In this document: positions 37,665 through 46,462 of the stretch, in pieces | Layout: each line of letters opens with the position of its first letter | Numbering within the stretch: position 1 is the stretch's first letter | Source: Brevipalpus yothersi | Lineage: Eukaryota > Arthropoda > Arachnida > Trombidiformes > Tenuipalpidae | Direction: 5' to 3' | NCBI GenBank assembly: GCA_003956705.1 | Contig: QZCP01000033.1 | Span: 89,366 to 153,365 of the forward strand | Length of the DNA stretch: 64,000 nt | Position numbers and translations under genes: made by a program | Notes under the pieces: generated by a model | Databases searched by the model: none | The model's input: only the letters and a program-made list of their open reading frames with translations | What the model was told of the DNA's origin: nothing

Positions 37665-40292
37665 ATGATGGCTGACGAGCTGTGCTGCTGCTGTGGAAGA
37701 GAATTTGATTTACTCCGTCGCCACCATTCGGACGGGAAGAGACGTGGACAATGGCGAACATTTCAAATCACCTCCAATGAGATGGTCCAGTGGATAGAAG
37801 ACAACAGGGAGGATATATGCCGACGGAATGGATACATCATCAGACTTGATTTGGAGGTGAGATTGGAAAATCAGGTTTGTCCCCAATGCAGGACCCGCTT
37901 CTTGAACTCCAAGAGAAGGGCCTCCAGGATTAGACAGAGAGGGATGGATCCTGGCTCGAGTAGCGATAGTGATAGTTATGCGGATGAAAGTAGAGATAAC
38001 ACTCGAGCCAGCTCACCTGAGTTGGAGGATTTGTATCAGCACTCAGCTTCTCATAGCAAAAGACCACCTCCGATCGAGATACAGGAGCTGACTGACAGTT
38101 TCAGTGAAGCTTTATCAACTCCATCAGTGCAAGAGTTTGCTCATCGGAGTAAATTCCCCAGATTTAGCTCACCCAATCAAGCTGAGCAAGAAGATTCTGG
38201 GGCGAATCAGTCAGAATCTCTGGATGAGGAGATACTCGAGCCTCGAGCAGGGCCTAGTGGCTACTCGGGATCACAGTCCGGAGCAGTCTCAGCTCCTCCT
38301 AATAGGCAGCCCACCAACATTCCCAGCTCAGATGATGGTTCTAGCTCGGATGAAGAGGGACGCCGGCCAAATCTCCGGCCAAGGGCACAGCCTCTTCCCA
38401 ATCAATCAGCTCCTTCAAGTAGTCCTTCGAGCTCAGATGAGTCTTCCGATTCAGATCCAGCCTATGAGCCTCCCCAGAGTAACCCCGCTCCTAGAGAGCG
38501 AGAGAATTCCATTCGTGCAACTACCTCTTCTAATAGTAGTTGTGTTTTTGGTTGTGGGCAGATGCGACATTCTCGTGTAATAAGCGAAGAAATGAGAGTG
38601 AATGTCATCATTCATCATAAGTTATTAATACCTCGGGGTGCTCGATGCTGTAGAAGTCATTCAGATACGATCGAAGAGTATGCTGCACTCCAGGCACATC
38701 GAGACATTACTCTAGAGGAAAGTCAATATATAAATAATACTTTGATAGAGCTCAGAGTAGGACAGATGAAGCTTCAGGTTCCAGAATTGGTACCCAGTAA
38801 TGATAAATATTACAAGTTCTGGACCAAGCTTTCTACAGTAGATTTCCAAGACCTTATAGGGCAACTTCCTTCGCTATCAGATAAGAAAAAACAACTCAAG
38901 CTTTTCGTTTTCTTGCTCAAATTGAGGCATAATTTCACCGATGGAGAGATAGCCAGTCTTTTCAGTAAATCTGATTCAACAATTAGACGGTGGAATGGAG
39001 TGACAAAGCAAGCTGTTATGAGGGACCTTATCAGTGATAACTTGGGGAGTAGAGAATTCGGCTATCAACAAAGCTCTGTCATTGCCAATGAAGTTTTACT
39101 CGGTGATCGGAATAATATACTCCAAAAACTAATCGTCATCGCTGATGGTGGGTACATATATCACCAAGCCAGCTCTAGCTTTGCTTATCAAGCAAGGAGC
39201 TGGTCAGTACAGAAGAGCAGAAATCTAGTGAAACCTATGCTGCTAGTTTATCCAAATGGATATATTCTGGATCTACACACTACTAATGCAGCAGTCAATA
39301 ACGATGCAGACATTTTGAGCAATATGTTAAGATCAGATAGAAGATATAGGAGACATTTCAGAAGGAATGACGTTCTATTAGTAGATAGAGGATTCAGAAA
39401 TGTAGTGACACAAGCGAGACAGTTCGGATTCAATGTGAGAATACCTCAATCAGCCTCTGGTAGAACCCAGCTCACATGGCAGCAAGCCAATGAAAACAGA
39501 GAAGTCACTTTGAATCGTTGGGTTGTTGAAGTAGTCTTTGCGCACATAAAAGACTTCAAGATCATATCGGATATCTGGTACAATAAAAGTCTTCCCAAAA
39601 AGTATGGGGATTACATCTCTATATGTGCGAAACTAGTAAACTTATATAATCAGAGACTCTATTCAAATAGGGGTAATGAAGATAGGATTCTCGAACGCTA
39701 CAGATCGCGAAGACACTATCCAAACCTTCTGCATCAGCTTGCAGTCAATAACTCTTTCAATAGGCAGCTACCTTACTTTCGCGATTATGATCCTCTCGCA
39801 GAGCACTTGTTCCCTAGGCTAACACCTGATGATATATATATTTACGGTATGGGATCATATGTCTTGAGATTGGCTCCAAGATATGTGAAATACATGAGGA
39901 ACGAAAACATACAGCTCTATCCTAAGATTTGCTCTCAGTTTGAGCGACTCCAGCCAGAGAGATATGGTATAAATCTCAGAGGTGGGAGACTCTTTGGTAT
40001 GCGCTTCCACTCGAGATACCGGTCAACAAAAACATACAGATGTTTTATCTTGATAGATCCAAGCTTACAAGGTATTGAATGTATCGTTCAGCATTACTGC
40101 TTTTGCTTATCTGGCTCACGAACTTTGGGATGCTGTGCTCATGTAGCAGCTGCTATTTGGTATCTTTCTGGTGGATATGAGGATGATTCACCGGAGCCTG
40201 GAGCTCATCTCAGAGATTTTGCTGTGCGAATGGAGCACCAGCAACTCATCCCAAGCCCTGATACTTCAGAGGATGAGATGTTTGAAGAATGA
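37665..40292 (+). CDS. DDE transposase with N-terminal zinc finger and C-terminal SWIM finger
   Basis: 875 aa, uninterrupted. The start is the first ATG (37665); a second ATG follows at once. Residues 1-90 hold Cys pairs (CCCC near the start and CPQC near 80) that could bind zinc. Residues 95-290 are Ser/Glu/Pro-rich and probably disordered. From about 340 on there is a helix-turn-helix-like segment (TDGEIASLFSKSDSTIRRW), then a DDE core with D494 (IADGGYIYH), D574 (LVDRGFR) and E622 (RWVVEVVFAHIK), like the DDE_Tnp_4/Harbinger/ISL2EU group. The C-terminus has a SWIM motif C812-x-C814-x9-C824-x-H826. It should bind the element's inverted repeats and cut and rejoin DNA. The intact frame and catalytic residues suggest it may still be active. 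No second ORF was seen in the element. Confidence 0.9.
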   Translation: MMADELCCCCGREFDLLRRHHSDGKRRGQWRTFQITSNEMVQWIEDNREDICRRNGYIIRLDLEVRLENQVCPQCRTRFLNSKRRASRIRQRGMDPGSSSDSDSYADESRDNTRASSPELEDLYQHSASHSKRPPPIEIQELTDSFSEALSTPSVQEFAHRSKFPRFSSPNQAEQEDSGANQSESLDEEILEPRAGPSGYSGSQSGAVSAPPNRQPTNIPSSDDGSSSDEEGRRPNLRPRAQPLPNQSAPSSSPSSSDESSDSDPAYEPPQSNPAPRERENSIRATTSSNSSCVFGCGQMRHSRVISEEMRVNVIIHHKLLIPRGARCCRSHSDTIEEYAALQAHRDITLEESQYINNTLIELRVGQMKLQVPELVPSNDKYYKFWTKLSTVDFQDLIGQLPSLSDKKKQLKLFVFLLKLRHNFTDGEIASLFSKSDSTIRRWNGVTKQAVMRDLISDNLGSREFGYQQSSVIANEVLLGDRNNILQKLIVIADGGYIYHQASSSFAYQARSWSVQKSRNLVKPMLLVYPNGYILDLHTTNAAVNNDADILSNMLRSDRRYRRHFRRNDVLLVDRGFRNVVTQARQFGFNVRIPQSASGRTQLTWQQANENREVTLNRWVVEVVFAHIKDFKIISDIWYNKSLPKKYGDYISICAKLVNLYNQRLYSNRGNEDRILERYRSRRHYPNLLHQLAVNNSFNRQLPYFRDYDPLAEHLFPRLTPDDIYIYGMGSYVLRLAPRYVKYMRNENIQLYPKICSQFERLQPERYGINLRGGRLFGMRFHSRYRSTKTYRCFILIDPSLQGIECIVQHYCFCLSGSRTLGCCAHVAAAIWYLSGGYEDDSPEPGAHLRDFAVRMEHQQLIPSPDTSEDEMFEE

Positions 40293-40577
40293 GTGTTGCT
40301 GGTTGCATCATCATCGATAGGATGATGATCATCTTACATNTACAGAGCTGGGGTTCCATCTTCATGATGATGATGCTCGCTCGATTTTCCTAGAATGATT
40401 CAAAATCTGAGCTAAGCTTCTGCTGTGCTCGGTTTTGAATCCCAATCTATGAATGATACAGATCAGTCATAGGTTGGTGGTCAACGAAGTCCAACCCAAC
40501 CTCCGCGTGGTGCTGACTGGGTCATACTAACTGGGCAATGGCATTGATGGTGATGATACATTCCTGAGAGGAATGAA

Positions 40578-41155
40578 TCTCTCATATCTCAGAAAAGCCG
40601 CCAGCTAGCATGCTGAAACTTTTCCAGAACTTTTATTATAAAATAACTGATGTATCATGCAATTTTCATAATGTGTTCAGAGCGATTTCCAGAGATATAG
40701 TCTCTCTGACTTGAAATGAGTTTTTTGGTATAATTAAAAAAAGCCGCCCGTTAGCGCTCTCAAACTTGTAGAACATCATGAACAGACAATGACAAACTCA
40801 TTGTGTCATTTTCATAATGTGTTCAGAGCGATTTCGAAAGATATGACATTTTTGCCGGAAATGTGATTTTTCTTGATTGTGGGTTTTGATAATGATTTTA
40901 TATTTTTTTCATGATATCAACAAGCGTGACTCAGTGTCTACTCTTGGAAAACTAAGTTTCAATCTTATCAGATGAGTTCGAGGTATTTTATGGCCTTATC
41001 AGTGTCTGGACCGTTGGCACCCATATCTGAAAAACGAAACGTTCCACACAGCTGGGAGTAGCATCATCGTGTTTTCCATCGAGGAATAGATAAGATAACA
41101 TAGATTCCAGATGAATCCGATCTAGGGCCGAAAATGGCTGTTTTTGACTATTGTT
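40578..41155. repeat. right inverted repeat of the nested transposon
   Basis: Reverse complement of the left repeat, starting near ATGAATCTCTCATATCTCAG and running to CCGATCTAGGGCCGAAAATG. It carries small differences from the left copy near its outer edge, where the left copy lacks about a dozen bases. Confidence 0.85.
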
Positions 41156-41234
41156 CTTTTGTGTTTTCTCAAGACGGTGCTTGCTTCACTAGCCAATCAG
41201 AATCATGGTACCTTTGGTCAATGCTACGGGTAAC

Positions 41235-41354
41235 AAAACCCAATGAACAATGTTAAAGTATACGAAAACCCAATGAACAACGTTAAAGTATACGAAAACC
41301 CAATGAACAACGTTAAAGTATACGAAAACCCAATGAACAATGTTAAAGTATGCG
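41235..41354. repeat. four tandem 30-bp repeats
   Basis: Four head-to-tail copies of a 30-bp unit beginning AAAACCCAATGAACAA and ending GTTAAAGTATACG, differing at one or two bases. They lie between the nested transposon and the first Polinton gene on this side, perhaps as part of its promoter or as a replication slippage product. Confidence 0.92.
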
Positions 41355-41954
41355 AAAAAGCGAAAAAATCACTAAGTCCGAACTTTTGCTAATGTTAATC
41401 CAATTAGAGCAAAAATTTTTTCATGCGACAGAGACTTGATGAATGCATATTCGGATAGATCTTCGAAAAAAAAATTAGTTTCTCATTTTTCAGAGCTCTC
41501 ATTCCACTCCTTCATGCTTTGATTAGAGATTTTTAATAATCATCATCATCATTCGTTTAACATGGGAAAGAATAGGAAATCCCATGTTAACCTACCTGAA
41601 AAATGAGAGAAAAAAATTGCAAGTCCGAATTCTGATTGAAAAATCTCCCAATAGATGGCCTCATAGTATTTGTATGCACTAAATTTGATATATTTGCTTA
41701 TTAATCAATAATGGAGTGATGGAAATGATCAGAAAATATTTGTTCATGTTGAGGGGGTTGGCCAGGCCAACTCACCCTCCCCCCTTTCGATGTCAAAATT
41801 CGGTGAAATACTCCTTCTGAATGCAGTTTTAGGCCTAGTTACCATGGCAACATATACATTTTTGCATGTATTTGGTATATAGTCTGTTTTCTGAGGTATG
41901 TATCTATATAAAAACCATTATATAAGCGAGTTAATTGTTTATATGAAGTGAATC

Positions 41955-42200
41955 ATGGATTCTAAGATGACTACACCTACCGAAGTTGATGTATCCACTA
42001 ACAAAATACAATTTTTATTCCAGCTATTGATCATATTCATCATAATTACGACAAGCCTGTGCTGCATCATCCGCCAGAACGGTAACATTACTTTGTGGAC
42101 TACTCTACTTGGTGTCGGGTTAGGATACGCTTTACCAAGTCCAAAATTGAAAGAGAAGCCATTCCTTGGCGCTGATATATTCCACAATGGAGGTTTATGA
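41955..42200 (+). CDS. small Polinton membrane protein (81 aa)
   Basis: ATG start and an intact frame. A polar N-terminus (MDSKMTTPTEVDVSTNK) is followed by one strong membrane helix (FLFQLLIIFIIITTSLCC) and a second weaker hydrophobic stretch (LWTTLLGVGLGYAL). Small hydrophobic proteins of this kind are common in Polintons, where some are minor virion components, but I cannot name this one. Confidence 0.6.
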   Translation: MDSKMTTPTEVDVSTNKIQFLFQLLIIFIIITTSLCCIIRQNGNITLWTTLLGVGLGYALPSPKLKEKPFLGADIFHNGGL

Positions 42201-42230
42201 CTGTTATCTTAAACACCCACTAGTGGAAAA

Positions 42231-42247
42231 GGCCGGTTATACCGGCC
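42231..42247. other. 17-bp GC-rich palindrome
   Basis: GGCCGGT-TAT-ACCGGCC, a perfect 7-bp stem with a 3-base loop, 30 bases after the stop of the 81-aa gene. A CCACTAGTGG palindrome lies just upstream (42218-42227). It could end or process the upstream transcript. Confidence 0.7.
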
Positions 42248-42296
42248 AAAGCCTAGATAGGCAAAACTCGACAAAATTTTCAAGAACTACTCGATA

Positions 42297-42630
42297 TTTC
42301 TCTCTCTCTCTCTTCCTATCTCTCTCTTCCTTAGTTTCTCTCTTTCTCGGTCTCTCTCTCTCTTTTTAATCTTTCTCTCTGTCTCTCTTACTCTCTTTCT
42401 CTCTTTCTCTCTTTCTCTCTTTCTCTCTTTCTCTCTTTCTCTCTTTCTCTCTTTCTCTCTTTCTCTCTTTCTCTCTTTCTCTCTTTCTCTCTTTCTCTCT
42501 TTCTCTCTTTCTCTCTTTCTCTCTTTCTCTCTTTCTCTTTTTCTCTCTTTCTCTCTCTCTCTCAGTCTCTTCCTCTCTCTCTCTCTTTTTCCCTCTCTTT
42601 TCCTCTCTGTCTCTCTGTCTTTCTCTCTGT
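42297..42630. repeat. pyrimidine microsatellite, mostly (CTTTCTCT)n
   Basis: About 330 bases of nearly pure C and T with an 8-base period in the centre. It separates the small membrane protein gene from the ATPase. Both strands are open here only because of the repeat. Confidence 0.9.
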
Positions 42631-42642
42631 TCACTGAATCCT

Positions 42643-42691
42643 GCCGCAGTGAGGTTAGCGTTGCGATTTCGTTAGTGGACCTCACTGCGGC
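42643..42691. other. 13-bp perfect inverted repeat with 23-base loop
   Basis: GCCGCAGTGAGGT at 42643-42655 pairs with ACCTCACTGCGGC at 42679-42691. It lies between the pyrimidine tract and the ATPase start. GC-rich stems stand out in this AT-rich setting. A transcript terminator, an RNA processing hairpin or a replication element are all possible. Confidence 0.85.
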
Positions 42692-42733
42692 GTCGTATTG
42701 TTATCTTTATAATTTTTAGATATATGATTCTGC

Positions 42734-43311
42734 ATGATTGTCAGTGGTCCTAGTGGGGCTGGCAAGAGTGTAAAGAGACTGATCAAACAAGCTTCATTCA
42801 TGTGCAAACCACCACCCAAGAAGATATATTATTTTGACACAGAGTATCAGAGCATGTTCAATGATATGCCGAATGTGACTTTCATCCAAGGACTATCGGA
42901 AAGTGTTATTGAAAAACTTGGTCATGAGCCATGTTGGATCATACTTGATGATCTTATGGATGATGCTTCTTGGTGAGCGATCTCTCCACCAAGATGTCCC
43001 ACCACAGAGACATTTCCGTAATTCTCCTTCTGCAGAACTTTTTTGTAAAGGGCAAGCAGATGAGAAACATTACATTGAACTCATCATACCTAGTTTTGAT
43101 GGAAAATCCTCGTGACAAAAACATCGCCAGCTATATTGCTAGGCAACTGTATCCAAACAAAGTGAAAAAATTCGGCCAAATGTATGAAGATGTAACGAAA
43201 GATCCCTACAGCTATCTATTTATCGATTTAAAGGCTGACACTCGTGAAGAACTAAGTTTACTCAGCCACTTTCTTGGTGAAAAAGAAAGTACTTCTGTGT
43301 TTGCCATTTGA
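42734..43311 (+). pseudogene. Polinton FtsK/HerA-type packaging ATPase, frameshifted
   Basis: This ATPase drives DNA into virus-like capsids in complete Polintons. Seen: Walker A GPSGAGKS right after the first ATG, PPPKKIYYFDTEYQ, and Walker B CWIILDDLMDDA; then a stop near 42975. The rest (SHHRDISVILLLQN with the sensor-like region, NPRDK, ARQLYP, DPYSYLFIDLK) continues in the next frame from about 42965. A single frameshift separates the two halves, so the copy is probably dead unless the reading frame slips. The N-terminus begins almost at Walker A, shorter than is usual. It is followed closely by the 115-aa gene. Confidence 0.85.
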
Positions 43312-43313
43312 AA

Positions 43314-43661
43314 ATGACCATCGAAGGTGTTATGAAGTGTTTTCCAACTCCTGAAAAATTGGCCACAACTAAAGGTGTATTGAGAAGACAACAACTACTC
43401 CGTGCTTGCCGTGGTGGATGCATATATTATGCAATATCCGAAATATCTCGGAATATTCTGAATGGGCAAATTCCATTGACCGAAAGACAATTGAAGTCAT
43501 TGAATAGATATGAAGACCAATTACGGGAGATTAATAAGAAATCGATTACTTTGAGAAGGCGAAAGCAAGTGATTAATCAGAAAGGTGGTTTATTGCCCAG
43601 TCTTCTGATTCCAGCCGTAGCTTACCTCGTTCAATTTGTTGGTGAACGCCTCATGAAATGA
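43314..43661 (+). CDS. small Polinton protein (115 aa), possible minor virion component
   Basis: ATG at 43314, three bases after the ATPase stop. The sequence is basic, with a helical middle, then RRRKQVINQKGGLLPSLLIP and a hydrophobic end. The KGG-LLPSLLIP pattern recalls the Gly-Gly site plus hydrophobic helix of adenovirus-type minor core proteins processed by the viral protease; this is similarity of pattern only. Its stop overlaps the next start (ATGA). Confidence 0.55.
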   Translation: MTIEGVMKCFPTPEKLATTKGVLRRQQLLRACRGGCIYYAISEISRNILNGQIPLTERQLKSLNRYEDQLREINKKSITLRRRKQVINQKGGLLPSLLIPAVAYLVQFVGERLMK

Positions 43662-44272
43662 ATGTGTACACGAAGTTCGTTCTCATACCTCAACAAAAGT
43701 ATCAAAGGCTCAAATTGTCCACTGGGACAAGAGTCATCATTGACTCAAATAAACCAGCGCTTCTTAAGCGCGCTGAGCTTGCAAAGACTTACAAGTACAT
43801 TGACCCACCAACACCGCCAATTAAAAGGGAGAGGAGGGAGATTTTAGGTGACTATGAGCCGAGTGATGTGAATTTTGATGAGATTCAAGAATCTAATTTA
43901 CCTGAACCAATCAAATCAAAGTTGATTGATGATTTGGAGGAAGATTTTGAACCAACAGTTTATTCTACACCAGTTCATTCATTCAACGGAGCGTTGGATG
44001 AGGTTGCCACAGCCTCTGGCCGGTTGAGAAACAAGAAAGGAACTATAGTACCGGGAAGTGATATGAGGAAAGTCAAGAAATTCTTATTGAATGTTAAAGG
44101 TAAACGTGCTTCTCCAGGCACTAAAGCAGCTCTGGACATACTTTGGAAAAATCCAACCAATCTTCAGAGAGTGCGCAATAAGAAATTGAGCGAAAAGTTT
44201 AACTTGTCCGATCAAGCCAGTCAAGGCAAGCTTGAAGCCAGTCAAGCAATGTTTGCAGAACTTATTCATTGA
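43658..44272 (+). CDS. Polinton protein of unknown function (204 aa)
   Basis: ATG overlaps the previous stop, so the ATPase, 115-aa and 204-aa frames look co-transcribed. Features: YTKFVLIPQQKYQRL at the N-terminus, an acidic middle (DDLEEDFEP) and a basic C-terminal third. A protein starting in this way commonly lies beside the ATPase in Polintons; function is not known to me. Its last ~13 codons overlap, antisense, the polymerase fragment's zinc-knuckle region, which suggests a deletion joined the two genes here, so its true C-terminus may be lost. Confidence 0.6.
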   Translation: MNVYTKFVLIPQQKYQRLKLSTGTRVIIDSNKPALLKRAELAKTYKYIDPPTPPIKRERREILGDYEPSDVNFDEIQESNLPEPIKSKLIDDLEEDFEPTVYSTPVHSFNGALDEVATASGRLRNKKGTIVPGSDMRKVKKFLLNVKGKRASPGTKAALDILWKNPTNLQRVRNKKLSEKFNLSDQASQGKLEASQAMFAELIH

Positions 44273-45361
44273 GTCACCATCGATGCCGAGAAGACGATTG
44301 AAGTCTTCGATGGTAACATAATGATCCTCATGCAGCAGAAGGTCAACATGCTTTTCCTTCTCTTCTTTGTTGATTTCCAGAGGTACAATATTCCTGATTG
44401 AAGCGGGCATTTGTTGGTATTCCTCTGACTCAAGTCTCTCATGATTAGTCCGGAACTCGAATCCTTCATTAGCAGGGATCATATGATCTTTCTTATAAGT
44501 GTGAAAGTCTAGAGTGAATACATTTATGGACACATTATTATTCTTTTCGAAGAGCTTAATGTCACTTGTAGTTACAATGTCGGAGATGCCATCGAAGTTA
44601 TATTGGTTGAAATAATGTTCATAATTCCTAGGTCTTTCAGGATGAACTGGGACAGGGTGAAGAGCTGCGAGAACAGAGTATTTGAAGCAGTCTCTATCAG
44701 TTTTAATATTGATGGTTGCTTTCTTGTTTTGTATCCATTTGGGGAGTTCAGAACGACAACCACCAACACGTGCAAAGTATTTGCCAAACTGGATGACCAC
44801 TTGGTCTAGTTTTTTAAGTTGCCACCCAGATCCACGTTGCACAAACTGATCAACTTTAGCGTCAAGCTCCTGTTCCCAGTCTTGAAGAAGTGTAGGTATG
44901 TCCTCTTTTTCAATTAGGATCTTTGCCTTTGTGTAGGCATACAGTTCACCATTGTCCAATTTATTGTTCTTCACAGTGATTTCACTTTGTTCAGGCTTGA
45001 CGAACAACATTCTAACGTTGAACTGCCTTTTCACTGCACCCATTTTCATTAACATGTACTTCAAAAGTTGTGTGATGATATCACCTTTCATGCCGAATAA
45101 CCAAGTCACATCTTTACAGTTACAATCCTTCATGAGGTAGTCGACGACAAGGTTATTGAAGGCACTTCTCACTAATTTGAATTCACCTTGGAAGTTTTTT
45201 CTGAGTATAGGTGTGATTGATTGTACACAGTTGCCTTGATGAGACATTGAATGTTCGGAGGTAGGAAAAGTTACACCACAATGAGGACACTTTCGTCGAC
45301 GAGAACATTGATGATTGTCTTTGGCAATGCATCCACAAATAGAGCACTTAGGGAAAGGCAT
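44084..45361 (-). pseudogene. Polinton protein-primed DNA polymerase B, N-terminal fragment
   Basis: ATG at 45361 opens a 425-codon frame. It begins with Cys-rich fingers (CSICGC, CPHCGVTF), followed by the Polinton polymerase N-terminal blocks (QFGKYFARVGGCR, DRDCFKYSVLAALHPV, HYVTIEDFNRLLG, FCKHCLTGF). Homology ends near 44235. The remaining ~40 codons run antisense through the 204-aa gene and look random. The exonuclease and palm motifs of a full ~1000+ aa polymerase are absent, so it cannot polymerise DNA. Confidence 0.8.
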
Positions 45362-45614
45362 GACTTACTTTTTTATGGATGAGTGGTTAGCCTTATCCGT
45401 AAAATGGGCACAATAATCCGTAATATGGAAATGTCTATGTTGACACAATAATCCTTATTAGGGTAATGTTTATTGAGACACGAGTACACACAATAGTATA
45501 CAATACAAGGGTATACGTAAAACAATGCAAAAGGGTACAAGACTATGCACAGGGTACAAGACTATACGATGATATTAGCCAAGAGTACACAAGGATATAC
45601 AATAGTACTGAGAG

Positions 45615-46229
45615 TAGAGAGATGACCATCGTCGATCGGGACCGGGTATTCGCCATGGAAGCGGCCAATATGATCACCTTCTTCGATGCGCATAGAGCCA
45701 TCGATATCGAATATATTGGCCAGGTTATGGATACCGCGGGTATACGAGCAGAGGACTATGCTCATCTTATATATTGATTTTATATACTTTTTATATTCTT
45801 TTTTTATAATTCCTGTGTCCCTCCTCAATAATACCCCTCTTGTGCCTTCTTAATTTTAATTTTTCTTTATTCGCGCAAAGTGAGAAAGAGAAAGAGATAG
45901 GGTGAAAGAACCCGGAAGAAAGTGTGTGTGAGAGAGAGAATGGGGACTTTGACTGGAGGCCCAAGCCGGTCAGTTAGGTGGAGAGAGAGAAAGTATGTAT
46001 GTATGTGTGTGTGTGAGCCGGGCTGCAAGCCAAAGCGGAGGAAGAAAGAGAGAGAGCGGCCAGCGAGAGTGAGAGAGAGAGCGGAGAAGAAGAGCGGTCA
46101 GCGAGAGAGAGAGGGCCAACTCCCAAACGCTTGGGCGCGAAGAGGTTGCGGCGAGAGAAAGAGAGTGAGTCGAGAGAGGGGAAAGAAAGAGGGAGAAAGA
46201 AATCAAAATGATTGGGATTGATAGAGAGA

Positions 46230-46273
<44 letters not shown>

Positions 46274-46456
46274 GAGAGAAGAGAGAGAGAAGAGAGAGAA
46301 GAGAGAAAAGAGAGAAAAGAGAGAGAAACTAGTTTTCGAAGGGGGGGGGGTTGGAATGAGAGCCGAAAAATATAGGAGGGGGAAAAATAGATCTAGGGGG
46401 AAAAAAGTTTTTAATTACTCTAATTAGAGTCCTAGAAATGGAATACCCACACTACT
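45615..46456. repeat. Polinton terminal inverted repeat, right
   Basis: Reverse complement of the left repeat. It includes the small coding frame, AATAATACCCCTCTTGTGCC, a (GA)n core at about 46224-46262, the run of ten G at 46341-46350, and the terminal CCCACACTACT. Confidence 0.88.
45622..45777 (+). CDS. 51-aa frame in the right Polinton repeat
   Basis: ATG at 45622 opens a short frame with DRDRVFAMEAANM, then FFDAHRAIDIEYI, ending in TGA at 45775-45777. It resembles the C-terminal part of the left-repeat gene (shared RVFAMEAANM, ...DIE). The flanking sequence is conserved too, so it may be an inherited piece of the repeat and not a working gene. Protein-level similarity despite divergence hints at past selection. 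Confidence 0.45.
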   Translation: MTIVDRDRVFAMEAANMITFFDAHRAIDIEYIGQVMDTAGIRAEDYAHLIY

Positions 46457-46462
46457 GTTCCT
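46457..46462. repeat. target site duplication, right (GTTCCT)
   Basis: Directly follows the terminal ACTACT of the Polinton and equals the left duplication at 35120-35125. Confidence 0.93.

Larger units (their letters stand above)
36411..41195. mobile_element. nested cut-and-paste DNA transposon with ~600-bp inverted repeats
   Basis: Sequence at 36455-37032 is matched in reverse complement at about 40578-41155 (for example GTGGAACGTTTCGTTTTTCAG against CTGAAAAACGAAACGTTCCAC, and CGTTAGCGCTCTCAAACTTG). Similarity fades outward, so the ends given are estimates and no target duplication could be fixed. The one long gene inside is a DDE transposase. The element lies wholly inside the Polinton, so it inserted later. 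A diverged relative of its repeat occurs at 62.92-63.43 kb. Confidence 0.85.
35126..46456. mobile_element. Polinton/Maverick element, internally deleted, carrying a nested transposon
   Basis: 11,331 bp bounded by exact GTTCCT duplications, with 5'-AG and CT-3' ends and inverted repeats of about 850 bp. Gene content seen: packaging ATPase (frameshifted), a small membrane protein, two small genes after the ATPase, and the N-terminal part of protein-primed DNA polymerase B on the other strand. The retroviral-like integrase, cysteine protease, capsid proteins and polymerase catalytic motifs typical of complete 15-20 kb Polintons were looked for in all frames and not seen. Without the ~4.8-kb nested transposon the element is about 6.6 kb, so it is a deletion derivative that could move only in trans. 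The intact duplication and the matching ends argue for a fairly recent insertion. Confidence 0.93.

Noticed and set aside
38104..38580. 158-codon frame within the transposase region
   Set aside because: Shadow of the disordered Ser/Glu-rich part of the transposase in another frame.
36400..41204. AGCCAATCAGAA on both sides of the nested transposon as its target duplication
   Set aside because: The two copies are direct, but they lie at uneven distances from the inverted repeats and are too long. A CCAAT-box-like motif of the Polinton, or chance, is more likely.
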